IMG/VR virus record: IMGVR_UViG_3300027714_000009
Coordinates: 1 to 64,000 of that record
Reading direction: 5' to 3' (one strand)
Source of the DNA: a virus
DNA length: 64,000 nt
Translations under genes and position numbers: made by a program
The notes under the pieces: generated by a model
Databases searched by the model: none
What the model was told of the DNA's origin: nothing
Seen by the model: only the letters and a program-made list of their open reading frames with translations
Part shown: piece after piece, positions 14,894 to 24,345 of the stretch
Layout: each line of letters begins with the position of its first letter
How positions within the stretch are numbered: the stretch's first letter is position 1

Positions 14894-15151
14894 TTAGTTT
14901 CCTATTGTGTATCCAGTACCGTTGTATCCGGTATCTTCGATATATTGTAGTAGTTGATCGTAGCCACCTATATTGAGTTCGCCAATAACTATTTGTGGGA
15001 ACGTTCTTGCTGTTGGAAACTTTTCTGTCATTAGTTCCCTTTCAAAATCTGTGCCTAGCTGTTTATACTCGTATTCATATCCACGTTTTTCGCAAAGTGC
15101 CTTTGCTTGTACGCAATATGGACACGCTGTTTTTCCGTAAATTGTAATCAT
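14894..15151 (-). CDS. Glutaredoxin (dithiol CPYC)
   Basis: 85 residues with CPYC at 10-13, TFPQIVIGE (the cis-Pro strand) and GGYDQL, a complete small glutaredoxin. It lies 15 bases after the NrdB stop in the same direction as NrdA and NrdB, so it most likely regenerates the ribonucleotide reductase, as T4 NrdC does. The SD is weak. Distinct in type from the CGFS protein at 9062-9382. Confidence 0.9.
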   Translation of the reverse strand: MITIYGKTACPYCVQAKALCEKRGYEYEYKQLGTDFERELMTEKFPTARTFPQIVIGELNIGGYDQLLQYIEDTGYNGTGYTIGN

Positions 15152-15166
15152 TGTGCTATCGCTTTG

Positions 15167-16294
15167 TTATAAACTCATTCCTGAGAACGTATCGTCGGAT
15201 ACGTCTTTTTTCACACCGCCGACTATATAAGAACTAATCTCTGTTTCTTGTGGTGCTACTTGTACTTCTGCTCCACTAATCCATTTTGCTGTCCACGGAA
15301 GTGGATTAGACTGTGAAGTTGTATACGGACATTTCATACCCAATGCAACCATACGCTTACAACAAATCCATTCAATATATGAATGTAGTAGCTGTGCATT
15401 TAAGCCAATCATTGATCCGTCTTTGAACAGGTAATCTGCCCATTCTTTTTCTTGCTCTACTGCGTCCACAAACATTTGAATAACTTCTGGCTCGCATTCT
15501 TTTCTTATTTTTTCAAAATCTGGATCTTCTTTAGTTAACACTTTTGACAACAAATACTGTGTACTTGCTAAGTGTACATTTTCATCACGTGCAATGAACT
15601 TAATAATTTTAGCATTACCTTCCATTTTCTTAAGTTCTGCAAATGCCCACGAGCAAGCAAAACTAACATAGAATCTAATACCTTCAAGAACATTAACACT
15701 ATTAACACATAGCCAAACTTTCTTCTTCAGCTCGTACATGTCAATAACAATCTTCTTGCCATTTACTGTATGTGTACCTACGCCTAGTAGATGGTACCAT
15801 TTTGCATAATCAATAAGATCATTGTAGTACTTACTAATGTCGTCTGCACATTCAACAATCTCTTTACTGTCTGCTAATTCGTCAAACACTTTAGTTGGGT
15901 TTGAATAGATATTACGAATAATATGTGTGTAACTACGTGAGTGAATTGTTTCACTAAACGTCCACGTGATAATCCAGTTTTCAAGTTCTGGTAAACTAAC
16001 AATAGGAGCAAATGCTTCTACTGGTGCTCGTCCTTGTACGCTATCTAATAGGATCTGTCTTTTAAGGTTAGCCGTAAAGATATGTTGTTCGTGATCAGTA
16101 AGATCTTTAAAATCTTTTGAATCCTTACTAACATCTACTTCTTCTGGGCGCCAAAAGAAACCTAATTGTTTTTCAGTTAGTTTATCAAACTGTTTATACT
16201 TAACAGTATCATATCGCTGAAACCCAAGATCTCCATCTAGAAACGCATTCGCTTCTGTGTGGTATTTTTCATTTTTTACATTTAGTATTGACAT
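15167..16294 (-). CDS. nrdB: Ribonucleotide reductase beta subunit (class I)
   Basis: 375 residues. FSETIHSRSYTHIIRNI places the radical tyrosine at Y122, the same number as in the E. coli protein, with iron ligands in D/E helices (ARDENVHLASTQYLL). The C-terminal DDTFSGMSL peptide docks on the alpha subunit. It makes the diiron-tyrosyl radical that starts dNTP synthesis. GAGAG precedes the ATG. It is directly downstream of nrdA. Confidence 0.97.
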   Translation of the reverse strand: MSILNVKNEKYHTEANAFLDGDLGFQRYDTVKYKQFDKLTEKQLGFFWRPEEVDVSKDSKDFKDLTDHEQHIFTANLKRQILLDSVQGRAPVEAFAPIVSLPELENWIITWTFSETIHSRSYTHIIRNIYSNPTKVFDELADSKEIVECADDISKYYNDLIDYAKWYHLLGVGTHTVNGKKIVIDMYELKKKVWLCVNSVNVLEGIRFYVSFACSWAFAELKKMEGNAKIIKFIARDENVHLASTQYLLSKVLTKEDPDFEKIRKECEPEVIQMFVDAVEQEKEWADYLFKDGSMIGLNAQLLHSYIEWICCKRMVALGMKCPYTTSQSNPLPWTAKWISGAEVQVAPQETEISSYIVGGVKKDVSDDTFSGMSL

Positions 16295-16312
16295 TATCTC
16301 TCATCTTCTCTT

Positions 16313-18616
16313 TTAAATTACACAACTATCGCAATCGTCATCATCGATGATGCCTTGCGGTAAGTCTTCTAAATTTTCACTTGTTACGTCTATCTCGCCT
16401 TGGCCATCATATGTATTAAAATAGTATAATTGCTTTCCGCCATACTTATAAAACATAACTAGATGCTGTAGCATTGTAGACATTGGTATTTTTTCATCTT
16501 CATAAAATTCTGGGTTATAGCTTGTATTAACGCTGATACCTTGATCAATATACTTTTGTAATACAGCCATAATCTTTAAATAACCTTCTGGGCTACGTTG
16601 CGTCCACAGTAGGTCATATTTGTTCTTTAAGCGTGGATAACCTGGAACTACTTGTTTGAGTACTCCGTGTTTACTTTGCTTTACACTAACGAATGCACGT
16701 GGTGGCTCTATTCCGTTTGTGCTGTTACTAATTTGTGCTGAAGTTTCAGCTGGCATAAGCGCCATTAAAGTAGAATTACGTATACCTGTTTCTTTTAGTT
16801 GCTTGCGTAGTCCTTTCCAATCTTGACGTTCTTTATGAGGCACTAATTCATCTACCTCTTTTTTGTATGTCATGTTAGGTGTAATACCTAGTCCATACTT
16901 AGTTTCCATAACGCCGGTAATATTACCTTTTTCAATAGCTAAGTCTGCACTTGCTTTAATTAAGTAATAACTCCATGCTTCTGTCCATTCATCTATCTTT
17001 GCTAATCCTGCTGAGTCAATGTCTTGATAGTTTAAGTCATTCTTAGCTAACCAGAACGCAAAGTTAATAATACCAACACCAAGTGGTCTACGTTTCATAG
17101 TACTTAGTTCGGCGGCAATAACGGGATAGTTCTGATAATCTAATAACTCATCTAATGCTCTAACTGCTAAGTTACATACACGTTCAAAGTCTTTAGGTGA
17201 CTTAATGTTACCCCAATTAATAGCACTTAATGTACAAAGGCTAATTTCGCCTTCTTCGTCATGGAAATGCTTTAAAGGCTTAGTTGGTAAGTTAATTTCA
17301 CAACATAAGTTACTTTGTTTAATAGGTGCAACCTGCTCATCAAATGCTCCATGTGTATTTGCATGATCAACATTTTGTAAGTAAATGCGTCCTGTGTTTT
17401 TACGTTCTTCCATAAACGTACCAAAAACGTCCGAAGCTCTTAGAGTCTTCTTCCTAGTAACTGTACGCTCTGCTTCTTCGTATAATTCTTTAAATTTTTC
17501 TTGATCGTTAAAAAAGGCTTCGTATAGGCCAGGAACGTCACTAGGTGAGAATAAAGTAATATCTCCGCCAGTCATTAAACGTTCGTACATTAACTTGTTA
17601 AACTGTACACCGTAATCCATATGACGAACACGATTGTCTTCTGTACCTTTATTGTTTTTTAACACAAGTAATTCTTCTGCTTCTAAGTGCCAAATTGGAT
17701 AATACAATGTAGCCGCCCCACCACGTACACCACCTTGGCTACATGACTTTACTGCACTTTGAAATAATTTGTAGAACGGAATAACGCCTGTATGTGTAGC
17801 ATCTCCACGTCTAATAGGTGAACCAATAGAACGAATACTTCCTGCGCCAATACCAATGCCTGCTTTTTGACTTACGTACTTGACAATGCTACTAACAGTA
17901 GAATTAATACTATCGAGGCTATCGTCAGTTTCGATAAGGACACAACTTGAAAACTGCCTTTGTGGAGTGCGTAACCCAGCCATGATAGGAGTAGGTAAAC
18001 TGATATCAAAGTTGCTAATAGCATCATAAAAATCCTTTACATATTTCATACGTGTTTCTTTTGGATATGTACTAAACAACGTTGCTGATATCATCATATA
18101 TGCAACTTGCGGTGTTTCGTAAATCATTCCAGTAGCACGATTTTGTGCTAGGTACTTTCCTCTAAACTGTTCCATTCCAACATAAGCAATATTTTCATCT
18201 CGATCATGTTTAATAAATGTGTTTAGTTGTTCAACTTCTTCGTCATTATAAAAAGTAAAAAATGCTTCGTCGTATATGCCTAGATCAACATTCTTACGAG
18301 CTATATCACGCAAGTGGTCTGGTTCAAATGAGTTGTATACTATTTTTCGCAAATGATAATTAATTAAACGTCCTGCTACCCATTGATAATTAGGTGTCTC
18401 TTCTGAGATAAGATCTGCAGCAGACTTAATTAATGTTTCTTGTACGTCTTTTGTTTCAATACCATTATAAAAAGATATGTGGCTCTTAATTTCGACTTCA
18501 CTAGCACTAACTCCTGTAACACCTTCACATGCATAAAAAACTACTTTATGCATTTTTTCTAAATCTAATTCTTCCTTTGAACCGTCTCTTTTTGCTATAA
18601 TAATATTTTTACTCAT
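16313..18616 (-). CDS. nrdA: Ribonucleotide reductase alpha subunit (class I)
   Basis: 767 residues. An N-terminal ATP-cone (IIIAKRDGSKEELDLEKM) is present, so dATP feedback is plausible. FSSCVLIETDDS holds the first redox Cys, NLCCEINLP the active-site Asn-Cys-Glu, and the C-terminal CDSCVI is the disulfide relay reduced by glutaredoxin. It reduces ribonucleoside diphosphates. Order nrdA-nrdB-glutaredoxin makes one dNTP unit. The SD is weak. Confidence 0.97.
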   Translation of the reverse strand: MSKNIIIAKRDGSKEELDLEKMHKVVFYACEGVTGVSASEVEIKSHISFYNGIETKDVQETLIKSAADLISEETPNYQWVAGRLINYHLRKIVYNSFEPDHLRDIARKNVDLGIYDEAFFTFYNDEEVEQLNTFIKHDRDENIAYVGMEQFRGKYLAQNRATGMIYETPQVAYMMISATLFSTYPKETRMKYVKDFYDAISNFDISLPTPIMAGLRTPQRQFSSCVLIETDDSLDSINSTVSSIVKYVSQKAGIGIGAGSIRSIGSPIRRGDATHTGVIPFYKLFQSAVKSCSQGGVRGGAATLYYPIWHLEAEELLVLKNNKGTEDNRVRHMDYGVQFNKLMYERLMTGGDITLFSPSDVPGLYEAFFNDQEKFKELYEEAERTVTRKKTLRASDVFGTFMEERKNTGRIYLQNVDHANTHGAFDEQVAPIKQSNLCCEINLPTKPLKHFHDEEGEISLCTLSAINWGNIKSPKDFERVCNLAVRALDELLDYQNYPVIAAELSTMKRRPLGVGIINFAFWLAKNDLNYQDIDSAGLAKIDEWTEAWSYYLIKASADLAIEKGNITGVMETKYGLGITPNMTYKKEVDELVPHKERQDWKGLRKQLKETGIRNSTLMALMPAETSAQISNSTNGIEPPRAFVSVKQSKHGVLKQVVPGYPRLKNKYDLLWTQRSPEGYLKIMAVLQKYIDQGISVNTSYNPEFYEDEKIPMSTMLQHLVMFYKYGGKQLYYFNTYDGQGEIDVTSENLEDLPQGIIDDDDCDSCVI

Positions 18617-18688
18617 TTATCTCGTCCATATGTTGTTTTTGTTCTGTATCAAACAGTATTGTATTTAACTTGTGTTTATATCTAATAA

Positions 18689-19123
18689 CTATTTGGTTAA
18701 CTGTGTAACGTCAATATCTTCTAAAATATTTACATTGCCAATTGAATCTAACGTATCTATTGTGTTATAATTATAGTTGATTACATACTTATTGTCAACT
18801 AAAACTATTAACTTTATTTCACTATTATCCACATCTTGTACAAGCAACAATCTAGTAGGTGTGTTGCTGTACTGTAGAGTATATGCCATCATTAACGAAA
18901 TACTATTGTCGTCATATACATTCTCTTCTAATAGTTCCCAAGGACTAAGCCATGTGCTATTATCGTATGGGTCCATTGCTCTTGCACTTACCGGTGTTGA
19001 TTTCCAAAAATCTAAAACCTTTGTAACCTTCTCGCTAGTGCTTGGTAGTTCTTTAACTTCTGATCTCAAAAGACGCCATCGCTTGAGTCGTTCTTTCAAA
19101 GATAGTTGCCATGTGTCTTTCAT
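18689..19123 (-). CDS. Conserved phage protein of unknown function
   Basis: 144 residues, soluble. STWLSPWELLEENVYDDNS and LQYSNTPTRLLLVQDVD give a distinctive core of aromatic and acidic residues followed by beta strands (IKLIVLVDNKYVINYNY). Proteins with a similar W-P-W-E block occur in marine T4-like phages, from memory. A late box lies at 19145-19151. Function unknown. Confidence 0.7.
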   Translation of the reverse strand: MKDTWQLSLKERLKRWRLLRSEVKELPSTSEKVTKVLDFWKSTPVSARAMDPYDNSTWLSPWELLEENVYDDNSISLMMAYTLQYSNTPTRLLLVQDVDNSEIKLIVLVDNKYVINYNYNTIDTLDSIGNVNILEDIDVTQLTK

Positions 19124-19144
19124 TTGTTGTACTTTACTTGTATA

Positions 19145-19151
19145 TATTTAT
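19145..19151 (-). promoter_or_regulatory. T4-type late promoter ATAAATA
   Basis: CATAAATA on the minus strand, 21 bases before the ATG at 19123 and overlapping the end of the nuclease gene. Confidence 0.65.
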
Positions 19152-19837
19152 GATACGTTGTAGAACTGAGCTACTCGTTTCGACCATTTAATTTCCCAAT
19201 CTTTAAACTCTGCGGCGTCTGATTCAAACAGTTGAAACTCTAAATCTCCACTACACATAAAGATTGCAATGTTCTCAATCTTTGTTTCAAACATTTCGTT
19301 ATGTGCTAATGCATATGCAGCTCCTTGCATGAAATAATCATCGATCCATTCACGTTTTTTAGGTTTATTAGTTTGTTTAAAGTCCATGATAGTTTGCTTA
19401 CCTTTATACATACCAACTAAGTCAGTAGTACCAGCATATAGCTGTGGCAAACAAAGCATAACTTCAGTACCCCATATTTCTTGGATATCTGGTTCAATAT
19501 TTTCAATAACAACATCTGCCATTTTCTTAGCTTGTCTATGAACAATGTTATTTCCTGGATTGTATGTGTCATACTGTCCAAGTGCCCAATGTTCTAGGAT
19601 GTTGTGCATAACCGTTCCACGATTAGCGGCGGTTGTAGTTACACGTTGAGCTTCTTCTGTTCCTACACGTTTACGCCAGTTTGCAAGAGCTTTACGCTTC
19701 TCTGCTGGTTGTGTAGCACTAAGGATGGTAGTAACACTCGGAACTGGATCACCCCATGGGTTTTCATACAGTCTTTGGCCATCTACGCTCTTACGAGTTA
19801 ATTCTTTATACGGATAGGGATTAGTTAATTTAAGCAT
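19148..19837 (-). CDS. PD-(D/E)XK exonuclease, RecB/Cas4-like
   Basis: 229 residues. The nuclease core is readable: RGTVMHNILEHW (His/Glu helix), AGTTDLVGMY (catalytic Asp), IMDFKQTNKP (D-x-K) and FMQGAAYALAHN (the Q-x3-Y helix). No helicase or Fe-S cysteine cluster is present. Such enzymes process DNA ends in recombination or degrade host DNA. The promoter at 19844-19872 places the predicted +1 on the A of this ATG, with no SD visible, so the mRNA is probably leaderless. Confidence 0.85.
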   Translation of the reverse strand: MLKLTNPYPYKELTRKSVDGQRLYENPWGDPVPSVTTILSATQPAEKRKALANWRKRVGTEEAQRVTTTAANRGTVMHNILEHWALGQYDTYNPGNNIVHRQAKKMADVVIENIEPDIQEIWGTEVMLCLPQLYAGTTDLVGMYKGKQTIMDFKQTNKPKKREWIDDYFMQGAAYALAHNEMFETKIENIAIFMCSGDLEFQLFESDAAEFKDWEIKWSKRVAQFYNVS

Positions 19838-19843
19838 GTATAT

Positions 19844-19872
19844 ATAATACTATACTTCTGAGAGGATGTCAA
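19844..19872 (-). promoter_or_regulatory. Sigma70 promoter giving a leaderless mRNA
   Basis: TTGACA (19872-19867), 17-base spacer, TATTAT (19849-19844). Six bases separate the -10 from the ATG at 19837, so the usual start point coincides with the A of the start codon. Confidence 0.8.
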
Positions 19873-20653
19873 TGGTTTCTTTAGTTAATATATAATTTTT
19901 TAATGCCCACATGTTACCTTGTCTACTCCAGTGATCATCTGTTGGAGATACTATTAATCCTGCTTTAAAACATTCTAGTTGTTCTTCTTTAAAAGGTTTT
20001 AAACCACCTTTGTTAATTCCATGTGCGGCATACATTGCTTTTGTCGCACTGGGCAAATTACCGGACATATGCAATAATTCAAGTTTTATTATATGCTTAA
20101 AGTTGTACAAATTATGCATATTATCGTACCATTGATCATTATAACTTTGCTTATGCTCTGAACTGCTCTCATCTTGCAATCCAAATAGAAACCCGGCTTC
20201 CATAGGATGTACTTTTTTAGGATTAGACATAATATTAACTCTTTCGTGTAATCCAGCACTATACCATATTTCTTTATTTGGGTTCCAACATGTGTAGTTA
20301 TCAGATATTTCAAAACCTTCATATCTTCTATTGTTATATTCGGCTCCTGTATTAGCAAAGTACATATGTTTATCTTGACCAATTTTATCAATTTCAAACC
20401 TAAACGTTTGATTGCCCCATAGCTTACCTACTCTATGATTAAATGTTCTATTAGTAAAAATAAGGTCTACATCATGTTGTATTTTTGCATCAAGTAAACA
20501 CCATTGATAATAGTCATATCCTCTGCCGCCGCAAGCATAATTATGATATTCGTGTTGTGGGAATTGTTGGGAAAGTTGATATGTCCAGCTATTTTTATAC
20601 TGTCCATCTTGATGATAAGCTGAGAAGCTATCACCTATAAAGGCTATTTTCAA
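19850..20653 (-). CDS. SGNH-hydrolase-like protein
   Basis: 267 residues. IAFIGDSFSAYH is a canonical block I with the nucleophile Ser; YACGGRGYDYY resembles the Gly block; VDLIFTNRTFN the Asn block; and PTDDHWSRQGN near the C-terminus the Asp/His pair. Such hydrolases are esterases or lipases; phage versions may modify surface glycans. No signal peptide. The start is TTG at 20653, chosen for AAGGAG six bases upstream. It is unrelated by close sequence to the SGNH-like protein at 9409-10284. Confidence 0.7.
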   Translation of the reverse strand: MKIAFIGDSFSAYHQDGQYKNSWTYQLSQQFPQHEYHNYACGGRGYDYYQWCLLDAKIQHDVDLIFTNRTFNHRVGKLWGNQTFRFEIDKIGQDKHMYFANTGAEYNNRRYEGFEISDNYTCWNPNKEIWYSAGLHERVNIMSNPKKVHPMEAGFLFGLQDESSSEHKQSYNDQWYDNMHNLYNFKHIIKLELLHMSGNLPSATKAMYAAHGINKGGLKPFKEEQLECFKAGLIVSPTDDHWSRQGNMWALKNYILTKETIDILSEV

Positions 20654-20663
20654 TAGTAACTCC

Positions 20664-21278
20664 TTACCAGTAAATGTACCATTTCAATGTATTACTAGTA
20701 GTAGAATTAGTAAGTCTCTCTAACTTATAACCTAAGTTTTGAAAATGCTTAATTACTGATTCCATTTGGTTTTGCAATCCTCTGTCAATTGCAGTACCTT
20801 GCCATACATTAAAATAGCTAACACTAGTTGGATGTGTTATACTGTACGTGCCAGCAGTAATACCTAGTGAAGTATTTGCTGTGCCTGCACCAATTATATA
20901 ATTCCATGCGTTTGCTGATGCTTCTATAGTTAATACCAAATATCCTGCATCTTTACTAGCTGTAATTCCAGCTACTCCTGCATCATTAATATCACTAACT
21001 ACTGCATTAAGTGAGGTTCCTGTAGTACCTAGTGTGATTGTCTGTGCATTTATAATAACAGTGTCTCCATTAGAGACAGTTGGTGTGTTTATTGTTCCAA
21101 TTTTATTTGCACTTGGAGTTGACAGTGTCATTGTTGTAGTATCATCTACATACGCTTCGAAATTGCCTGAAGAACTTTCAGTGATTACTTGCTTCATGAT
21201 AGCCTGTGTTTCATTAAACACAATCATATCTTGTGATGCTTTTGCCCTTGCCTGTGCTGCGTTCAATCCTACACTCAT
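20664..21278 (-). CDS. Putative virion or fibre-associated protein
   Basis: 204 residues, rich in Thr, Ser and Ala. TVIINAQTITLG then LNAVVSDINDAGVAGITASK, VLTIE and SLGITAGT follow the repeated strand pattern seen in flagellin-hook-like (IN) and phage tail modules. The C-terminal part is a helix then KLERLTN. The start overlaps the upstream stop as ATGA. A structural role is inferred from composition and its late-gene neighbours. Confidence 0.6.
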   Translation of the reverse strand: MSVGLNAAQARAKASQDMIVFNETQAIMKQVITESSSGNFEAYVDDTTTMTLSTPSANKIGTINTPTVSNGDTVIINAQTITLGTTGTSLNAVVSDINDAGVAGITASKDAGYLVLTIEASANAWNYIIGAGTANTSLGITAGTYSITHPTSVSYFNVWQGTAIDRGLQNQMESVIKHFQNLGYKLERLTNSTTSNTLKWYIYW

Positions 21279-21601
21279 TTGTTTAACTCTTTATCTACTT
21301 GCTTCTTAGCCATCGCCTTAACTTGTTTATTACCTTTTTCTGGATCCACCTTGTTAAGGTTAGACGCACCCATACTCGCTGTGTTAAAATAAACTACGCC
21401 ATCTTTAATGTTGTTAACGATAGGCAAATTCTGTAATTCATCGAACAAACTCTGATCGTCTGCATCAATGCCCATAGATACAAGTTCTTTAACTAATGCA
21501 TCTATAGGTATACTTTCAACACCTTCGCTGCTTAATATCGATAAGAGATCTATTACTTTAGAGTCTACCGAAGAGATTTCCATTAGGTCAGCGTATCTCA
21601 T
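21275..21601 (-). CDS. Hypothetical protein
   Basis: 108 residues, N-terminal half acidic and helical, resembling a small winged-helix layout (IDLLSILSSEGVESIPIDAL then a basic Lys-rich tail, KQVKAMAKKQVDKELNK). One base separates it from the 260-residue gene. Probably part of the virion-protein unit; function unknown. Confidence 0.6.
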   Translation of the reverse strand: MRYADLMEISSVDSKVIDLLSILSSEGVESIPIDALVKELVSMGIDADDQSLFDELQNLPIVNNIKDGVVYFNTASMGASNLNKVDPEKGNKQVKAMAKKQVDKELNK

Positions 21602-21602
21602 A

Positions 21603-22385
21603 CTACTTCTTTAAAACCGCAAATGCTTGCTTTAAAATTTCTTTATTAACTTTGCCGTCTGCCTGTGCTTCTTTTACCATACGTAATGCAGTTAGATATG
21701 AATCTTCTTTCATTTCTCTTCCATCTACGTCTGATTCTGCACTTGCCGCGTCTGCGCCTTCAAAGTCATCCATTGGTGCTTCTGCGTCAACATCCATCGG
21801 TGCGTCTAGTCCCATTTCTGGTTCCATTGTAGCATCCATGTCTGCGTCCATTCCATCATCCATACCCATGTCTGTTTCTGGTGCTTGGCCTTGAGCTACT
21901 AATACAGCGTCTGCAACCTGTGCGTTTGCTGCCTTAACTGCTTCCAAAGCTGAACCAATTGCTGCTTCTGCTGATGCTGTAAATGCATCTGCTTCTGCTA
22001 CGCCAACTTCTTCTTTCATTGCATTGGTAATGCTCATTAACTCTTCTACTTGCATACTAGCTAAATTTTCAGCCATTTTCTGTAGATCGTCTGCCATTTG
22101 TTTTGCGGCTAGTAGGACTTCAGCTGAAGCTAGTTCGTCTTCTTTTAAAATGTTTGTTTTCATAGCTGTGTTTATACCTTCTAGTACTAGCAATAACTTC
22201 TGATATCGCTTGTCACTTACTTCAATGCCACTTTCACGTAGCTTTGTAATTTTAGTTTCAGTTGCTACTTTAACCTTTGCTAATTTGGCATTTCCTGCCG
22301 CAAAGTCAAATTTCATACCGAATACTTCGTTTAGAACTTTATCTAACTTGGTTAGTCTAGTTCCTTCTAAATGTTTTAATTCCAT
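21603..22385 (-). CDS. Acidic, Met/Asp-repeat protein, possible prohead core component
   Basis: 260 residues. An N-terminal helical and coiled region is followed by an extremely acidic low-complexity segment around residues 170-215 (DMGMDDGMDADMDATMEPEM) and a C-terminal helix. Acidic internal scaffold or core proteins of T4-like phages have this character, but no gp22 signature is clear. A late box lies at 22420-22426, 34 bases upstream. Confidence 0.6.
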   Translation of the reverse strand: MELKHLEGTRLTKLDKVLNEVFGMKFDFAAGNAKLAKVKVATETKITKLRESGIEVSDKRYQKLLLVLEGINTAMKTNILKEDELASAEVLLAAKQMADDLQKMAENLASMQVEELMSITNAMKEEVGVAEADAFTASAEAAIGSALEAVKAANAQVADAVLVAQGQAPETDMGMDDGMDADMDATMEPEMGLDAPMDVDAEAPMDDFEGADAASAESDVDGREMKEDSYLTALRMVKEAQADGKVNKEILKQAFAVLKK

Positions 22386-22419
22386 ATTTTTTACCCCACT
22401 AGGTTTTTGTTATATAATG

Positions 22420-22426
22420 TATTTAT
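22420..22426 (-). promoter_or_regulatory. T4-type late promoter ATAAATA
   Basis: CATAAATA on the minus strand, 34 bases before the 260-residue acidic protein gene. Confidence 0.65.
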
Positions 22427-22428
22427 GC

Positions 22429-23046
22429 TCAAAGGGCCGATTTGATTTGTTTTTTCAAACTACTCATCTTCGACACCGCTGCCTGTTGTTTTGTAATTGC
22501 AATATCAAGTTTATAACCTTCTTTAAGAGTCTTGGTTTTAACCCTAAACATTGCCGCTTCCGCTAAGTTACTAGCATATCTATTATCTAAGTCTAATAAC
22601 TTATCAATATTGATTGTATTACCAAATAGTAAACCTTTAACGATACCCATAGCAGTTTCAAACAATGCTACTTGACTATATAACGTTTCGTTACCTTCTT
22701 TGATATTATAAAATGTTTTCTTTATACCCGGCACTACTGTTGCCTTTTCAAGTACAACTTCATACCTGCCTACTGCTACAGTATCATTGACTTTTGAAGC
22801 ACTTAGTAAAGATACGTCATGCTTTGATTCAGTAATAACTTGTTTAGTAGCTGATGTTGTAGCCTTCTCAAACTTTTCTAGAATTGATAGCATTCCTACT
22901 GCATCTTTACTAACGCTTGCTAGTATAGTTGGCTTAGGTGCATTCTTTAAGTTTTGTGCTTTTGTTGCAGGTGAAACTTCCATAGCTTCTACTTCGTTCA
23001 GCTTGGATAGTATTGACATCATGTCTTGTACTTCTGGTGTTGGCAT
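22429..23046 (-). CDS. Putative virion-associated protein
   Basis: 205 residues: an N-terminal helical region with DMMSILSKLNEVEAM and a similar GMLSILEKFEKATT about 45 residues later (an internal repeat), a beta-rich middle, and a basic C-terminus. GGGAG precedes the ATG by 6 bases. The MLSIL-type repeat may be a cleavage or docking peptide; that is speculation. Function unknown. Confidence 0.6.
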   Translation of the reverse strand: MPTPEVQDMMSILSKLNEVEAMEVSPATKAQNLKNAPKPTILASVSKDAVGMLSILEKFEKATTSATKQVITESKHDVSLLSASKVNDTVAVGRYEVVLEKATVVPGIKKTFYNIKEGNETLYSQVALFETAMGIVKGLLFGNTINIDKLLDLDNRYASNLAEAAMFRVKTKTLKEGYKLDIAITKQQAAVSKMSSLKKQIKSAL

Positions 23047-23255
23047 TATAGACTCCCTTTCATTCGTTCATAATATACTTTATTATTCTCTACTATTTTT
23101 CTAACAATGTTCTTGTTAACTAAACTTTGAATTAAGTAATTATCACGTTCAGATAGGTCCGTTTTACATATACGTTCTAATAAGTTTTCGTACATTTCGT
23201 TTTCTCTTAGTGATAAGAATGTTGGGATTCCGCCTGGCGTTTCAATTGTTTTCAT
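23046..23255 (-). CDS. Small hypothetical protein
   Basis: 69 residues, helical, beginning MKTIETPGGIPTFLSLRENE. Its stop shares a base with the start of the 205-residue gene and its start directly follows the stop of the 170-residue gene. The fold could be a small winged helix (LSERDNYLIQSLVNKNIVRKI). Unknown. Confidence 0.6.
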   Translation of the reverse strand: MKTIETPGGIPTFLSLRENEMYENLLERICKTDLSERDNYLIQSLVNKNIVRKIVENNKVYYERMKGSL

Positions 23256-23768
23256 TTATCTGGCGCCTGCTAGTTGTTTTAATCGTTCAATTTCTTGTGC
23301 ATTATATGCTGCCTGGTTGGCATTTTCTGCACCTTGTTGTGCATTTTGTCCACGTTGGACATCATCTGGATCATCATTTGGTGATGCTCTATTTGCACCT
23401 TGTCCAGTGGCAGTTTTACTTGCGCCTGCTACTGTACGGTTTGGGGTTCTTGAATCTCTGTTTTGATCTTGTGCTATGTTGTTAGCACGTCTATTTTCTA
23501 CGTCTCCAGATCCAGCTCTAATAGTAGCTCTACTTGGATTCGCTGTGCCTGCTCCGCCATATCCGGCTTCGTTCATTGCACTTAAATCTATAATTTCTGA
23601 GAACTCTTCTGGTTCATCATTTTTCATTGAGCTCAATAGTTTTAAAGTTTGTGAAAATGATAACGCTTTTAATTGTTCAACAATATCTTCTGATGTTAGC
23701 TCCATTCCAAACTTTACGTTTGCAAAATCTATTACAGTATCAATTGTGCTGTTGTTTATTACATCCAT
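23256..23768 (-). CDS. Putative virion protein with low-complexity C-terminus
   Basis: 170 residues: an ordered N-terminal domain (VIDFANVKFGMELTSEDIVEQ) followed by a long disordered Asn, Gln, Ala, Asp and Arg-rich half. Disordered tails of this type are common in phage head or scaffold proteins. It sits in a tight run of late genes. Function unknown. Confidence 0.6.
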   Translation of the reverse strand: MDVINNSTIDTVIDFANVKFGMELTSEDIVEQLKALSFSQTLKLLSSMKNDEPEEFSEIIDLSAMNEAGYGGAGTANPSRATIRAGSGDVENRRANNIAQDQNRDSRTPNRTVAGASKTATGQGANRASPNDDPDDVQRGQNAQQGAENANQAAYNAQEIERLKQLAGAR

Positions 23769-23772
23769 GTTA

Positions 23773-24060
23773 TTATCCTCTAGCCTTATTTAATCTTGCT
23801 ACAATACGACTTGCAGGACTTAATCTTTTAGTCCTCTGTGCCTTCTTGTTCATTCTAGCACCTTTAGCGTTTTTTGTTCTTTTTAATATAAACCTTTTCT
23901 TAAGATTTATAGGAGCAGCACATTGACCTGGGTTTGCTACTACTCGTCCCTTACGTGGTCCTACTGTGCATCTAAATTTTCTAGCTACACTATTTCCTCG
24001 TTTAGCAAAAACTACTTTAGCTTCTGAAACGATTGTGTTGTATGACTCGTTAAGTAACAT
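23773..24060 (-). CDS. Small highly basic protein, possibly DNA-binding internal protein
   Basis: 95 residues with a strongly basic C-terminal two thirds (RKFRCTVGPRKGRVVANP, LKKRFILKRTKNAKGARM). The RKFRCTVGPRKGR block with a second Cys 14 residues later recurs, from memory, in other T4-like marine phages. Packaged DNA-binding protein is a reasonable guess. It abuts the next gene. Confidence 0.6.
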   Translation of the reverse strand: MLLNESYNTIVSEAKVVFAKRGNSVARKFRCTVGPRKGRVVANPGQCAAPINLKKRFILKRTKNAKGARMNKKAQRTKRLSPASRIVARLNKARG

Positions 24061-24345
24061 TTAACCACCTACTAACGGCGTGACCGTATTTAGATTTAAC
24101 AATAGCAATACTACTGTTGAAAGCAAGCCGGCGATAACTGTTGCAGCTGCTCCAATTACTAGCTTGTTGCTACCAAGTGTTGCCGCTGTCTGTTTCTCTG
24201 CTACCTTATTCATAGCAGATGCCAAAGCGTCAACTTTGGACTCTAATCTGATTAATTTTTCTTCTAACACGCGATATCTCTCCGCACATAAGTCTACATG
24301 TGCCTCTAGATTTTCACGCTCAAGTCTTGACTGTTGCATTGCCAT
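24061..24345 (-). CDS. Coiled-coil plus C-terminal membrane helix (holin/XhlA-like layout)
   Basis: 94 residues. A coiled coil (YRVLEEKLIRLESKVDALAS) is followed by one membrane helix (LVIGAAATVIAGLLSTVVLLLL) and a short tail. This is the layout of XhlA-type lysis accessory proteins, but also of other small membrane proteins. ATG at 24345 is chosen over TTG at 24360 because GAGAG lies 6 bases upstream. A perfect TATAAATA late box sits at 24423-24430. Confidence 0.6.
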   Translation of the reverse strand: MAMQQSRLERENLEAHVDLCAERYRVLEEKLIRLESKVDALASAMNKVAEKQTAATLGSNKLVIGAAATVIAGLLSTVVLLLLNLNTVTPLVGG